Origin: Nocardiopsis quinghaiensis
GTDB taxonomy: Bacteria; Actinomycetota; Actinomycetes; Streptosporangiales; Streptosporangiaceae
NCBI RefSeq assembly: GCF_008638365.1
Contig: NZ_VWVU01000006.1
Coordinates: 289,439-353,438 of the forward strand
DNA: 64,000 nucleotides
Direction: 5' to 3'
Of this stretch, positions 37,305-45,031 are shown one piece after another. The translations under genes were made by a program, and so were the position numbers. Numbering within the stretch: the stretch's first letter is position 1; the number at the start of each line of letters is the position of its first letter. Under the pieces are notes generated by a model. That model had not been told where the DNA came from. It was given only the letters and a program-made list of their open reading frames with translations, and searched no databases.

Positions 37305-37469
37305 TTCCACGGCCACGGGACCGCCAACCGCCACACGGCGGTCCTCCACGAGAGCACCGGGGACGGCGAGGCCCACGGCTTCGCCTTCGACGACGTCCCG
37401 GACCTCGCTTCCCACGCCCGGGACCACGCGCCGGTGTCCCCCGACGTGACGCTGACCCCGTTCCAGCCG
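37305..37469 (+). pseudogene. Relic of a GH64-type beta-1,3-glucanase C-terminus
   Basis: In the frame of the next gene but upstream of its start, with no start codon of its own, the translation reads HGHGTANRHTAVLHESTGDG, then EAHGFAFDDVPDLASHARDH and VTLTPF. As I recall them, GH64 laminarinases end with a similar run: N-x-Y/H-x-x-x-LHE, AYGFPFDDV and a final TLTPF. Only about 55 residues are left. It suggests that a GH64 gene once preceded the GH16 gene and was lost by deletion. Confidence 0.55.
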
Positions 37470-37526
37470 TTCCCCGGCCGGGGTGCTCGCCCGCCCCGGC
37501 CCCTCCCCGAATCCGAGGTGTTCCCC

Positions 37527-38462
37527 GTGCCCACCCGCATCCGCGTCGGCGGCGTCGCCCTGGCCTGCGCCGTCGCGCTCCCCCTGACGTCCTGCGCCAC
37601 CGGCTCCCCCACCGAGGCGGAGACGGTCTCCGACCGGACCTCCGCGTCGTGCGGCCTGTTCTTCGACGACTTCGACTACGGCGGCCCCACCGACCCGGCC
37701 CTGCGCGACCAGGGCTGGAACGTCCGCAGCTGGGCCGGCGGCCCCGGCGTGCCGGGCGCGTCCTGGGACGCTGACAACGTCTCCTTCACCGAAGAGGGCG
37801 GCGACTCCCTGTTGCGCCTGACCTCGACCACGGACGGCACCCCGGCGGGCACCAGCCAGGCCGAGCTGACCTTCGGCGAGGAGAAGTTCCACGAGGGGAC
37901 CTACGCCGCCAAGGTCAGGTTCGCCGACGCCCCGGTCTCCGGCGAGGACGGCGACACCGTGCTCCAGACCTTCTACACGATCACGCCCCTGGCCCACGAC
38001 AACGACCCCGACTACAGCGAGCTCGACTTCGAGTACCTGCCCAACTCGGGTTGGGGCGCCCCGGCGGAGGCCATGTACCTGACCTCGTACCACACCTACC
38101 AGCGCGACCCCTGGGTGGCGGACAACACCAGCGACGTGGTGGACCGCTCCTTCGAGGGGTGGCGCGACCTGGTGGTCCAGGTGGAGGGCGGCCTGGTCCG
38201 CTACTACGTGGACACGCACCTGGTGGCCGAGCACGACGGGAAGTACTACCCGTCGTCGCCGATGTCGATCAACTTCAACCAGTGGTTCGTCGACATGAGC
38301 GGCCACACCGGCGGTCCGAGCACCTACGTGCAGGACGTCGACTGGGTGTACCACCAGCAGGGCGAGTCCGTGGCGCCCGAGGAGGTCAACCGGCGCGTGG
38401 GCGGGCAGCGCAACGCCGGCGTCTCCCGCGTCGACGGGGTCGTCCCCGGCGGGGCGTGCTGA
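37527..38462 (+). CDS. Glycoside hydrolase family 16 lipoprotein
   Basis: 311 residues from the GTG at 37527 (GAGG 8 bp upstream). A lipoprotein signal peptide ends in LPLTSC, with the lipidated Cys at residue 23. The GH16 catalytic motif is ELDFE at residues 165-169 (nucleophile and acid/base Glu), inside DPDYSELDFEYLPNSGWG. The family hydrolyses beta-1,3/1,4-glucans, agar or carrageenan; laminarin-type beta-glucan is favoured here because a GH64 relic lies just upstream. Located on the outer membrane face. Confidence 0.88.
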   Translation: MPTRIRVGGVALACAVALPLTSCATGSPTEAETVSDRTSASCGLFFDDFDYGGPTDPALRDQGWNVRSWAGGPGVPGASWDADNVSFTEEGGDSLLRLTSTTDGTPAGTSQAELTFGEEKFHEGTYAAKVRFADAPVSGEDGDTVLQTFYTITPLAHDNDPDYSELDFEYLPNSGWGAPAEAMYLTSYHTYQRDPWVADNTSDVVDRSFEGWRDLVVQVEGGLVRYYVDTHLVAEHDGKYYPSSPMSINFNQWFVDMSGHTGGPSTYVQDVDWVYHQQGESVAPEEVNRRVGGQRNAGVSRVDGVVPGGAC

Positions 38463-38490
38463 CCCGCCGACACGTACCCGCTTCCGGGTC

Positions 38491-38526
38491 GGCGGCACCG
38501 ACGCACCGTTCCGCGTCGGTGCCGCC
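38491..38526 (+). terminator. Strong hairpin after the GH16 gene
   Basis: GGCGGCACCGACGC (38491-38504) pairs perfectly with GCGTCGGTGCCGCC (38513-38526). Confidence 0.7.
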
Positions 38527-38662
38527 CCCGCCTCGGTCCGGTCCGGAAGCCCGGACCGGCATGACCGGTCGCACACTCACAAAACGGTTCGAGGCCCTCT
38601 GACAGCGTGATAGAGTCAAAGACGTCGCCAGGGAGACCGGGCGACACACAACTGAACAGCCT

Positions 38663-38738
38663 GCACTCGTAGCTCAATGGATAGAGCATCTGACTACGGA
38701 TCAGAAGGTTGGGGGTTCGAGTCCTCCCGAGTGCACCA
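38663..38738 (+). tRNA. tRNA-Arg (anticodon ACG)
   Basis: Complete 76-base cloverleaf including CCA. Acceptor GCACTCG/CGAGTGC, D-arm GCTC-GAGC, anticodon stem TCTGA/TCAGA with loop CTACGGA (anticodon ACG, reading CGU/CGC/CGA through inosine), T-loop TTCGAGT, discriminator A. Its 3' half is duplicated at 40159, as at integrated mobile elements. Confidence 0.95.
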
Positions 38739-38751
38739 CCTTGAGACAGTG
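38693..38751 (+). repeat. att-like direct repeat, left copy (3' half of tRNA-Arg)
   Basis: 59 bases from the anticodon loop (ACTACGG) through CCA and 13 bases beyond (CCTTGAGACAGTG) recur exactly at 40159-40217. This is the typical core of tRNA-directed integrases. Confidence 0.85.
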
Positions 38752-38752
38752 G

Positions 38753-38796
38753 AGAAGCCGCCCGAACTGGTAAAACAGCTCGGGCGGCTTCTTTTG
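38753..38796 (+). terminator. Rho-independent terminator after tRNA-Arg
   Basis: GAAGCCGCCCGA (38754-38765) pairs with TCGGGCGGCTTC (38780-38791), followed by TTTTG. Confidence 0.85.
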
Positions 38797-38838
38797 TGCC
38801 GTCCATTGGAGAGGCCCGTTCAGGGCTCCGATGCACAT

Positions 38839-39351
38839 TCAATGCACATGGCTGGAGTCGGTGCGCTCCCGACTCACGCGGCGAGCACCAGCAGCCGGGC
38901 GGCGTCCATGGCTTCGGCGACCTCGTCCAGGACGGCTCCCGCCGGCGAGTGCGCGGATCCGATCCGCGATCCCGGTGTCGCTGATCGGGTGGTGCTCACC
39001 GTCGCGGGCCCGAAGCTCCTCCAGAGCCTCCTCCCGACAGAACTGGACGGCCCCCGGACAGTCCCAGCCCATCGCCGCGAGAATGCCGAAGGCATCGTCG
39101 ACCGAGACCCCGAGCTGGTCGGACCACGCGGCGCGCGCGTCCTCGTTCTCGGGAAGCAGCCCGAACAGGTACGGCTTGACTCTCTGCGCCGGGTGTGCGG
39201 CTCGTTGGACGGGCAGGCGCGCGGAGAGTGCCACCTCGCCGTCGCGCACGTACTCGGCCGTATAGGAGAACGTAGGGTCCTCGTCGGAGGCTGCGCGTTC
39301 CAGGTATCCCATGACCTCACCTGACAGCAGGACGGCCAAACGCTCAGTCAT
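38839..39351 (-). pseudogene. hipA: HipA toxin, N-terminal fragment
   Basis: 170 residues where HipA kinases have about 400. Residues 1-140 match the N-terminal HipA subdomain: RLAVLLSGEVMGYLERAA, SARLPVQRAAHPAQRVKPYL, FGLLPENEDARAAWSDQLGV and FGILAAMGWDCPGAVQF. After DRIRALAGG the sequence becomes a non-homologous Arg-rich tail; the ATP-binding and catalytic kinase core is missing. The ATG overlaps the hipB stop by 8 bp. A toxin in this form cannot phosphorylate its target (known to be glutamyl-tRNA synthetase for E. coli HipA). Confidence 0.82.
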
Positions 39352-39742
39352 CGTCGGTGCTCCTGGTGTCAGCGGTCGGCAGGCCCCAGGAGGCCCGGCG
39401 CGCTCGCGAGGCCGCCCTGAGGTCGGCGCCGACGTCGTCCGGTTCGTCCTGCTGGGTGCCCGTCTTCTGCGCGGGTGCGGCACGGGTCCGATCGGGGCTC
39501 TGCTGCGCCTGTGGCGCGTCGCCGTTTGATCGCAGGGTGAGGGCGAGGTCCAGGGCGGCGAGGAGCCGCAGCAAGGGCTCCAGTTCGGCGCCGCGGTGTC
39601 CGGCCTCGACGCGGGCCAGCCAGGAGCGGGCGACACCGGCCCGGGCTGCCAGGGCCGCCTGGCTGAGGCCCTGGGAGAGCCGGGTGTCGCGGACCAGGGC
39701 GCCGAGTTTGGACCATCCTGTCAGCGTGAACTCTTCCGGCAT
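39344..39742 (-). CDS. hipB: HipB-like antitoxin, XRE family
   Basis: 132 residues from the ATG at 39742 (GGAG 8 bp upstream). The helix-turn-helix is KLGALVRDTRLSQGLSQAAL then ARAGVARSWLARVEAGHRGA, followed by LEPLLRLLAALDLALTLRSN, the usual HipB pattern. A disordered tail of about 55 residues ends in DTRSTDDD. It overlaps the truncated hipA and is preceded by three near-identical palindromes, so autorepression is likely. Intact, so it may still act as a repressor without a toxin. Confidence 0.85.
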   Translation of the reverse strand: MPEEFTLTGWSKLGALVRDTRLSQGLSQAALAARAGVARSWLARVEAGHRGAELEPLLRLLAALDLALTLRSNGDAPQAQQSPDRTRAAPAQKTGTQQDEPDDVGADLRAASRARRASWGLPTADTRSTDDD

Positions 39743-39754
39743 CGCATGTTCTCC

Positions 39755-39825
39755 GTCCTCGTTCGAGGACATTGTAAGCATGTCCTCGAACGAGGACAAA
39801 CGCGAATTGTCCTCGAACAGGGACA
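39755..39825. promoter_or_regulatory. Three HipB-type operator palindromes
   Basis: GTCCTCGTTCGAGGAC (39755-39770), TGTCCTCGAACGAGGACA (39781-39798) and TGTCCTCGAACAGGGACA (39808-39825) lie 26-27 bp apart, directly upstream of hipB. The first lies next to the ribosome site. The first two are perfect; the third has one changed half-site. Confidence 0.8.
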
Positions 39826-40158
39826 GCAGAACCCACGGGCGGTGGACACCTTCAGATGGACCGATGAACATGCGGGGGACGTTCACACGAATCTCCGACT
39901 CGCCCTGCCGAGGAGATTCTGTGGGTTTCGTGCGGCATGGCCTGCGCAGCGGCACAAGACCATCCCGCGGCCGCCGTCTGACGTCGGTCATGGGACTCGA
40001 ACCGGCTCCCACGGCATGGGCGGCGCAGGGTGCGCAGAGCTCTCAGGGACCGACCGGGAGACGGGTTCTGGCGGCGTGGCGAATCCGTGGCGAAGGGCAC
40101 CCCCGACAGGACCGACATGGCACCGTTGACCTGGGCTTATTCATGGGATGGTAGGACC
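39826..40158. other. Interior of the tRNA-flanked segment, no gene seen
   Basis: 333 bp between the hipB operators and the right repeat. No frame with a ribosome site, no integrase remnant and no hairpin that I can defend. Confidence 0.4.
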
Positions 40159-40217
40159 ACTACGGATCAGAAGGTTGGGGGTTCGAGTCCTCCCGAGTGC
40201 ACCACCTTGAGACAGTG
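40159..40217 (+). repeat. att-like direct repeat, right copy
   Basis: Exact 59-bp copy of 38693-38751: anticodon loop to CCA of tRNA-Arg plus 13 bases. The 5' half of the tRNA is absent, so this is an attachment-site scar and not a functional tRNA. Confidence 0.85.
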
Positions 40218-40262
40218 AAGAAGATGCCCTGGCCTGCGAAAGCAGCCGGGGCATCTTCTTTT
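40218..40262 (+). terminator. Rho-independent terminator after the right repeat
   Basis: AAGAAGATGCCC (40218-40229) pairs with GGGCATCTTCTT (40249-40260), followed by TT. It occupies the same place relative to the repeat as the tRNA terminator at 38753, but its sequence is different. Confidence 0.8.
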
Positions 40263-40433
40263 GTCCTCTGCCGTTCACGGCGCGCGTGGCGGCGGAGAAG
40301 GAGTAGCCGAACCAGCTGTCGCGGGGTGTCCTCTCGTCCCCGGCAGGACCGGGGCCGGGCACCGCCGCACACGGCGCGGCACCCGGGGGGTGGGCCCGGG
40401 CGCCGCCTCAAGGTCTCGTACGGCCGTCCTCGC

Positions 40434-41573
40434 TCAGCCCTCGTCGGACTCCTCGGAAGCCGCGGAGGCGGTCTTCCTCCGGCGGGCCAGGTAGGCGGCA
40501 GCGCCACCGCCGGCGGCGATCGCGGCACCCGCCGCGACCAGGCCGACGATCGGGCTGCCGGTTCGGGCCAGCGCGTCCTCGGACTCGTTCTCGGAGCCCT
40601 CCTCGACGGCGTCCCGCTCGTCCTCGTCAGCGGGCTCCCCGCCCTTACCGGGGTCACCCTCGCCGCCGGTGGCGCCGTCACCCTCGCCGTCGGTGTCGCC
40701 CTCGTCACCGGCACCGGGCTCGTCGTCACCGCCGCCGGTACCGGGCTCGTCGCCGGTGTCGGTCTCGCCGTCACCGCCGCCGTCACCGGTGTCCTCGTCC
40801 TCGCCGGTGCCCTCATCGCCCCCGGCACCGGCGGGGTCGGTGTCCGAGGCGACGATGATCTCGCCGACCTCGTAGGAGACGCTGAACCCCTCGTCGGGGA
40901 AGGTCACGACCATGTCCAGGGTCTGGACCCCGCCCCACAGTTCCTGCTCGGCGTCCAGTCCCTGGTACACCAGCGACTGGTTCTCGAGCGTCTCGTGCCA
41001 AGGAGCCGTCTCGGTGGAGAAGGAGATCTCGGCACCGATCTCGTTCACCTCGACGGACTCGGTGCCCGGATCGTGGGAGAACTCCCTCTCCCCCGCCCAG
41101 TTCTGGGTGACCGCGATCTCGGGGCCGGTGAAGGACGCCTGGAGGAGCAGCTCGTCGGATCCTCCCTCGGAGTTCTCGAGGCCGGGCTGGGAGACACCGT
41201 CCTCGACCGCCGCCCGCATGGCCTCGACATCGGCTTCCGTGAATTCGACACGGAGCTCTTCGAACATCGCACGAGCGACGAGTTCGTCCTCGACCACGTC
41301 CACCAGAACGGAGGTACGGGAGGCGGCGAAGACCTCGCCGCCAAAGGCGTCCAGGTACCGGTAGGTGCCGTGGATGTCGCCGCCTCGCGGGTAGAACGCG
41401 GTGAGCTCGGCCTCGCCCGCGACGTTCGTGTGCGCGTAACCGACCTCTCCGTTCTCGGCGTGGGCGGGAACGGCGGTCACGATACTGAGCGCGCCGAAGG
41501 CGGCGAACGTGACTCCACCCTGGAGAATACGGCGTGCGGGGATTCTGGAACGGAAACTCAAGGAAATCCTCAT
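40434..41573 (-). CDS. Sortase-anchored surface protein (LAxTG motif)
   Basis: 379 residues from the ATG at 41573. A signal peptide (RRILQGGVTFAAFGALSIVT, cleavage after AVPAHA) leads to a beta-rich extracellular domain (about 35-240). A long Gly/Asp/Glu spacer (GTGEDEDTGDGGGDGETDTG) follows. The C-terminus carries LARTG, a hydrophobic span (SPIVGLVAAGAAIAAGGGAA) and an RRRK stop-transfer tail. LAxTG is the motif of actinomycete class E sortases, so the protein is expected to be covalently linked to peptidoglycan. Function of the ectodomain unknown. Confidence 0.85.
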   Translation of the reverse strand: MRISLSFRSRIPARRILQGGVTFAAFGALSIVTAVPAHAENGEVGYAHTNVAGEAELTAFYPRGGDIHGTYRYLDAFGGEVFAASRTSVLVDVVEDELVARAMFEELRVEFTEADVEAMRAAVEDGVSQPGLENSEGGSDELLLQASFTGPEIAVTQNWAGEREFSHDPGTESVEVNEIGAEISFSTETAPWHETLENQSLVYQGLDAEQELWGGVQTLDMVVTFPDEGFSVSYEVGEIIVASDTDPAGAGGDEGTGEDEDTGDGGGDGETDTGDEPGTGGGDDEPGAGDEGDTDGEGDGATGGEGDPGKGGEPADEDERDAVEEGSENESEDALARTGSPIVGLVAAGAAIAAGGGAAAYLARRRKTASAASEESDEG

Positions 41574-42211
41574 TCGGATCAACCCGGGCCGTGCTTCTCG
41601 ATACGGCCGGGCAGGGGGACGCGGAGGCCTCGGTCCTCGGCCGATGACACGGGGAACCGGGCAAGCGAATGTCTGGTGGGTCACGCGGAGGCAGAAAGCG
41701 CAGACCATTACCTAACGAATATCCTAACCACGGACAGGACACTGAGCGGGCAACCATTAATGACGATCAAGTAACACCGCAGCTCTTTCTCGCGCCGCCC
41801 CGAGAGAAATATCTTTCTGGAATTCATCGACATGACGTGTAAACTCTGAAGCTTTTCCGACGTCTTTTCGGGAAGCCGCACAGAGAAGACGCCGGCCTGG
41901 CAGCACGGCCCGGAGAACGAGCGAAGCGCCGGGCCGAAGCCGAGAAGCACCCGGTACTGCGGTCGTACTTCCGATATGGGTGACCGTGATCCTCGTGCGC
42001 GGGGATCCGGAGGACGCGCGGGGTACCCAGCCACAGGAGGTAGAGCGTGCGGTGGGCACTGGCCGTGCGGCCGTGCACGTGTGCGGGTGGTGCGCCCCAG
42101 GGGTGAGGGCGGCCGCCGGAGAACCCCGCTCCGCCCTCCTCAGCTACGCCGCGGTGGTTTCTCGTACTTTGGGCCGATCCACGGCACGGCCCGGCCCCGT
42201 AGCATGGTCCC
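41574..42211. other. Long intergenic region, no gene recognised
   Basis: 638 bp between the surface protein and a sensor kinase. The left part is comparatively AT-rich (gagaaatatctttctggaat), consistent with promoters. Weak open frames lack ribosome sites. TAGCAT about 6 bp before the kinase GTG may be the -10 of a leaderless mRNA. Confidence 0.35.
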
Positions 42212-43345
42212 GTGCACGGTCTCCTCCGTTCCGTGTGGGACGAACCCCGCCCCGCTCCCCCGCCACCGCGAGCCTGGTGGGACTGGGCGCTCGTAGGAGT
42301 GCTCGCGGTGATCGCGGTGACCGAAGGGGTCCTGAGACCGGACCTCCCGTTGCGGGTCCTGTCGGTCATGGTCGTCGTGGGACTGGTGCCCACGCTGCTG
42401 TGGCGCCGCACCCGACCGCTGCTGATGCTCGTGATCGCCTTCGGCGTCTCGGAACTGGTCCCCTTGGTGGCGGGTGACGCGTCCGCGGAGATGTACACGA
42501 CGGCGTATCTGCTGCTCCTGCCGTACGCGCTGTTCCGGTGGGGCTCCGGACGCGAGGTCGTGGCGGGCTCAGCGGTCGTGCTCGCCAAGTTCTGCCTCCA
42601 ACTCGCCTTCGACGGCTTCGGCTCGACCGACGCGGTCGGCGGATTCGCCGTCCTGTTCTCGGTCGGCGCCCTGGGCGCGGCACTGCGGTACCGGGCCGGG
42701 GCCAGGGCCCGCGAATTCGAACAGGTGCGGATGCTCGAACGCGAGCGGCTGGCCCGCGACCTGCACGACACCGTCGCCCACCACGTCTCGGCGATGGCGA
42801 TCCGCGCCCAGGCGGGGCTGGCCACGGCGTCGCGGCCGGGTGGCGCGGTCGACGCCCTTCGGGTGATCGAGGCCGAGGCCTCGCGCACCCTCACCGAGAT
42901 GCGCACCATGGTCCGCGCCCTGCGCGGCGGCGCACCGGCGGACCTGGCGCCCAGTCCGGGCGTCGGCGACCTCGAACGGCTCGCGGGCCGGGAGGGGCCG
43001 GGCCCGGCCGTCGACGTGCACCTCGAATGTCAGCTCGACGGTCTTCCCCCGTCCGTGGGCACCGCGGTCTACCGGCTGGCCCAGGAGTCGGTCACCAACG
43101 CCCGGAAGCACGCCCGCAACGTCACTCGCGTCGAGGTCCGCGTCACCGCCGACGACACGTCGGTGCGCCTGCGGGTGAGCGACGACGGCGACACCGGCCC
43201 GCTGCGCCCGGGAGCGGCGCCCGGCTACGGAATCATCGGCATGGTCGAACGCGCCCACCTGCTGGGCGGCACCTTCGAGGCCGCGCCCGGCCCCGGCCGG
43301 GGATGGACCGTGACCGCCGTGCTGCCCCGGAGCGGGGCGGCATGA
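42212..43345 (+). CDS. Sensor histidine kinase, NarX/DesK type
   Basis: 377 residues from GTG with no ribosome site; TAGCAT lies just upstream, so a leaderless transcript is likely. Four to five membrane spans occupy residues 22-155 (WWDWALVGVLAVIAVTEGVL, YLLLLPYALFRWG). The HisKA_3 box has the phospho-His in ERLARDLHDTVAHHVSAMAI and the HATPase domain shows QESVTNARKHARNVTRVEVR and YGIIGMVERAHLLGG. Its stop overlaps the regulator ATG (ATGA), giving a coupled two-component pair. Confidence 0.93.
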   Translation: MHGLLRSVWDEPRPAPPPPRAWWDWALVGVLAVIAVTEGVLRPDLPLRVLSVMVVVGLVPTLLWRRTRPLLMLVIAFGVSELVPLVAGDASAEMYTTAYLLLLPYALFRWGSGREVVAGSAVVLAKFCLQLAFDGFGSTDAVGGFAVLFSVGALGAALRYRAGARAREFEQVRMLERERLARDLHDTVAHHVSAMAIRAQAGLATASRPGGAVDALRVIEAEASRTLTEMRTMVRALRGGAPADLAPSPGVGDLERLAGREGPGPAVDVHLECQLDGLPPSVGTAVYRLAQESVTNARKHARNVTRVEVRVTADDTSVRLRVSDDGDTGPLRPGAAPGYGIIGMVERAHLLGGTFEAAPGPGRGWTVTAVLPRSGAA

Positions 43346-44028
43346 GCATCCGGGTGGTCGTCGCCGACGACCAGGAGATCGTCCGCACCGGCCTGACGAT
43401 GATCCTCGACGCCCAACCGGGCATCGACGTCGTCGGTGAGGCCGCCGACGGGCGGGAGGCGGTCGAGCTCGCCCGGCGGCTGCGGCCCGAGGTGTGCCTG
43501 TTCGACGTCCGGATGCCCGGGGTCGACGGTATCGAGGCCACCCGCGCCCTCGCCGGTCCGGGCGTCGCCGACCCGATGGCCGTCGTCGTCATCACCGTCT
43601 TCGACCTGGACGACTACGTCCACGCCGCGCTCAAGGCGGGCGCCCGGGGCTTCCTGCTCAAGGACGCGGGCCCCGAACTGCTCGCCCAGGCGGTCCGTGC
43701 GGCCGCGACCGGGGACGCGCTCATCGCGCCGAGCGTCACAGCGCGACTGCTCCGGGCGTTCGCCGGCACCGGGCCCGCCGGGCCGCTGGCACAGCCCACC
43801 GATCCGCTCACGGACCGGGAGGAACAGATCCTGGTCGCCGTGGCGCGTGGACGGACCAACAGCGAGATCTGCGCCGAGTTCCACATCACTCTCAGCACCG
43901 TCAAGACCCACATCGCCAGCCTGATGGCCAAGATCGGCGCACGTAACCGCGTCGAGGCCGCTATGTGGGCCTACGAGACCGACCGCGTCGGGAACGGGTC
44001 CGGACGCGGCGGCGCTCCCCGGCGCTGA
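43342..44028 (+). CDS. NarL/LuxR family response regulator
   Basis: 228 residues. Receiver domain with VVVADDQEIVRTGL, phospho-acceptor Asp in VCLFDVRMPGVDGIEA and Lys in FLLKDAGPELL. The LuxR helix-turn-helix is LTDREEQILVAVARGRTNSE then FHITLSTVKTHIASLMAKIG. Translationally coupled to the kinase. In such pairs the target is often the next transcription unit, here the DUF2306 membrane protein. Confidence 0.94.
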   Translation: MSIRVVVADDQEIVRTGLTMILDAQPGIDVVGEAADGREAVELARRLRPEVCLFDVRMPGVDGIEATRALAGPGVADPMAVVVITVFDLDDYVHAALKAGARGFLLKDAGPELLAQAVRAAATGDALIAPSVTARLLRAFAGTGPAGPLAQPTDPLTDREEQILVAVARGRTNSEICAEFHITLSTVKTHIASLMAKIGARNRVEAAMWAYETDRVGNGSGRGGAPRR

Positions 44029-44224
44029 CCGGGCACCGCGTGGCGGCCCGCACCGGAGGCGTGGTGCTGGACCCGTGACCGAAGTAGGACCCCGTCCTCG
44101 TACTATCGGCCGACCAGGTTCAGGCCCATGTTCCGATGAGCCGCCACCCCCTCGACCGCCACGATCGAGTCATGGCGACGGAAGACACGAAGTCACGGTC
44201 GCCACGAACACGAAGGGACTCGTC

Positions 44225-44896
44225 GTGACCTCCTCCAGCCGACGCGAGTGGCTCGTTCCCACCTTGCTGATCCTGCTCAGCGCGGTACCTCTGGCCGCCG
44301 GCGCCGTCCGCGTGGGCGAACTGACCGGCGGCGCCCAGATCACGCCGGACAACGCCCGGTTCTTCGCCTCGCCCGTACCCGTGGTGCTGCACGTTCTCAG
44401 CGCCAGCCTGTACTGCGTCCTGGGAGCCTTCCAGTTCGTCCCCGGCATCCGCCGGCGGCGGATCGGCTGGCACCGCGCGGCCGGGCGGCTCCTGGTTCCG
44501 CTCGGACTCGCCGCGGCGCTCTCGGGATTGTGGATGACCCTGTTCTACGCCATCCCCGAGGGTGACACCGGCCTGCTCACCGTCATACGGCTCGTCTTCG
44601 GCGCGGCCATGGCCCTGTCGCTCGTCCTCGGCCTCGCCGCGGTGCGGCGGCGGGACATCGCCCGGCACAGCGCCTGGATGATCCGCGGCTACGCGATCGG
44701 GCTGGGCGCGGGCACCCAGGTGCTGACCCATCTGCCCTGGACACTGCTCGTCGGCGCTCCCGGCGAGTTCAGCAGGGCGATGCTCATGGGCGCCGGATGG
44801 GTGGTCAACGTCGTCGTGGCCGAGTGGATCATCCGCAGGCGTCCGGCCGGACCCGCCCGTCCCCGCCCCGCTCCGCGCGTGGGGGAGGCCCGGTGA
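44225..44896 (+). CDS. DUF2306 family membrane protein
   Basis: 223 residues from the GTG at 44225 (AAGGGA upstream). About six membrane spans and the DUF2306 features HVLSASLYCVLGAFQFVPGI, a conserved RIGWHRAAGRLLVPLGL loop, and RRRDIARHSAWMIRGYAI. His residues near the membrane faces hint at a haem or redox role, but none is established for the family. A second DUF2306 gene lies 2.7 kb downstream. Confidence 0.82.
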   Translation: MTSSSRREWLVPTLLILLSAVPLAAGAVRVGELTGGAQITPDNARFFASPVPVVLHVLSASLYCVLGAFQFVPGIRRRRIGWHRAAGRLLVPLGLAAALSGLWMTLFYAIPEGDTGLLTVIRLVFGAAMALSLVLGLAAVRRRDIARHSAWMIRGYAIGLGAGTQVLTHLPWTLLVGAPGEFSRAMLMGAGWVVNVVVAEWIIRRRPAGPARPRPAPRVGEAR

Positions 44897-45031
44897 AGGA
44901 CCCCTCCGGGGCGCGCCCCTGCCCGAACCGCGCGTGGAGCCCTGCGACTATCCTCCGGGGTGCCGCCTGACCCCGTGACGGTACCCGGGCGACCGGGACC
45001 GTACGCCGCTCACCCCACCACCGGAGGGCCC

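Noticed and set aside
36549..38576. A 675-codon minus-strand frame opposite the coiled-coil and GH16 genes
   Set aside because: Antisense shadow; the plus strand carries the GH16 catalytic motif and lipobox.
40159..40204. A second tRNA-Arg gene
   Set aside because: Only the part from the anticodon loop to CCA is present; the acceptor 5' strand and D-arm are missing, so it is an attachment-site copy.
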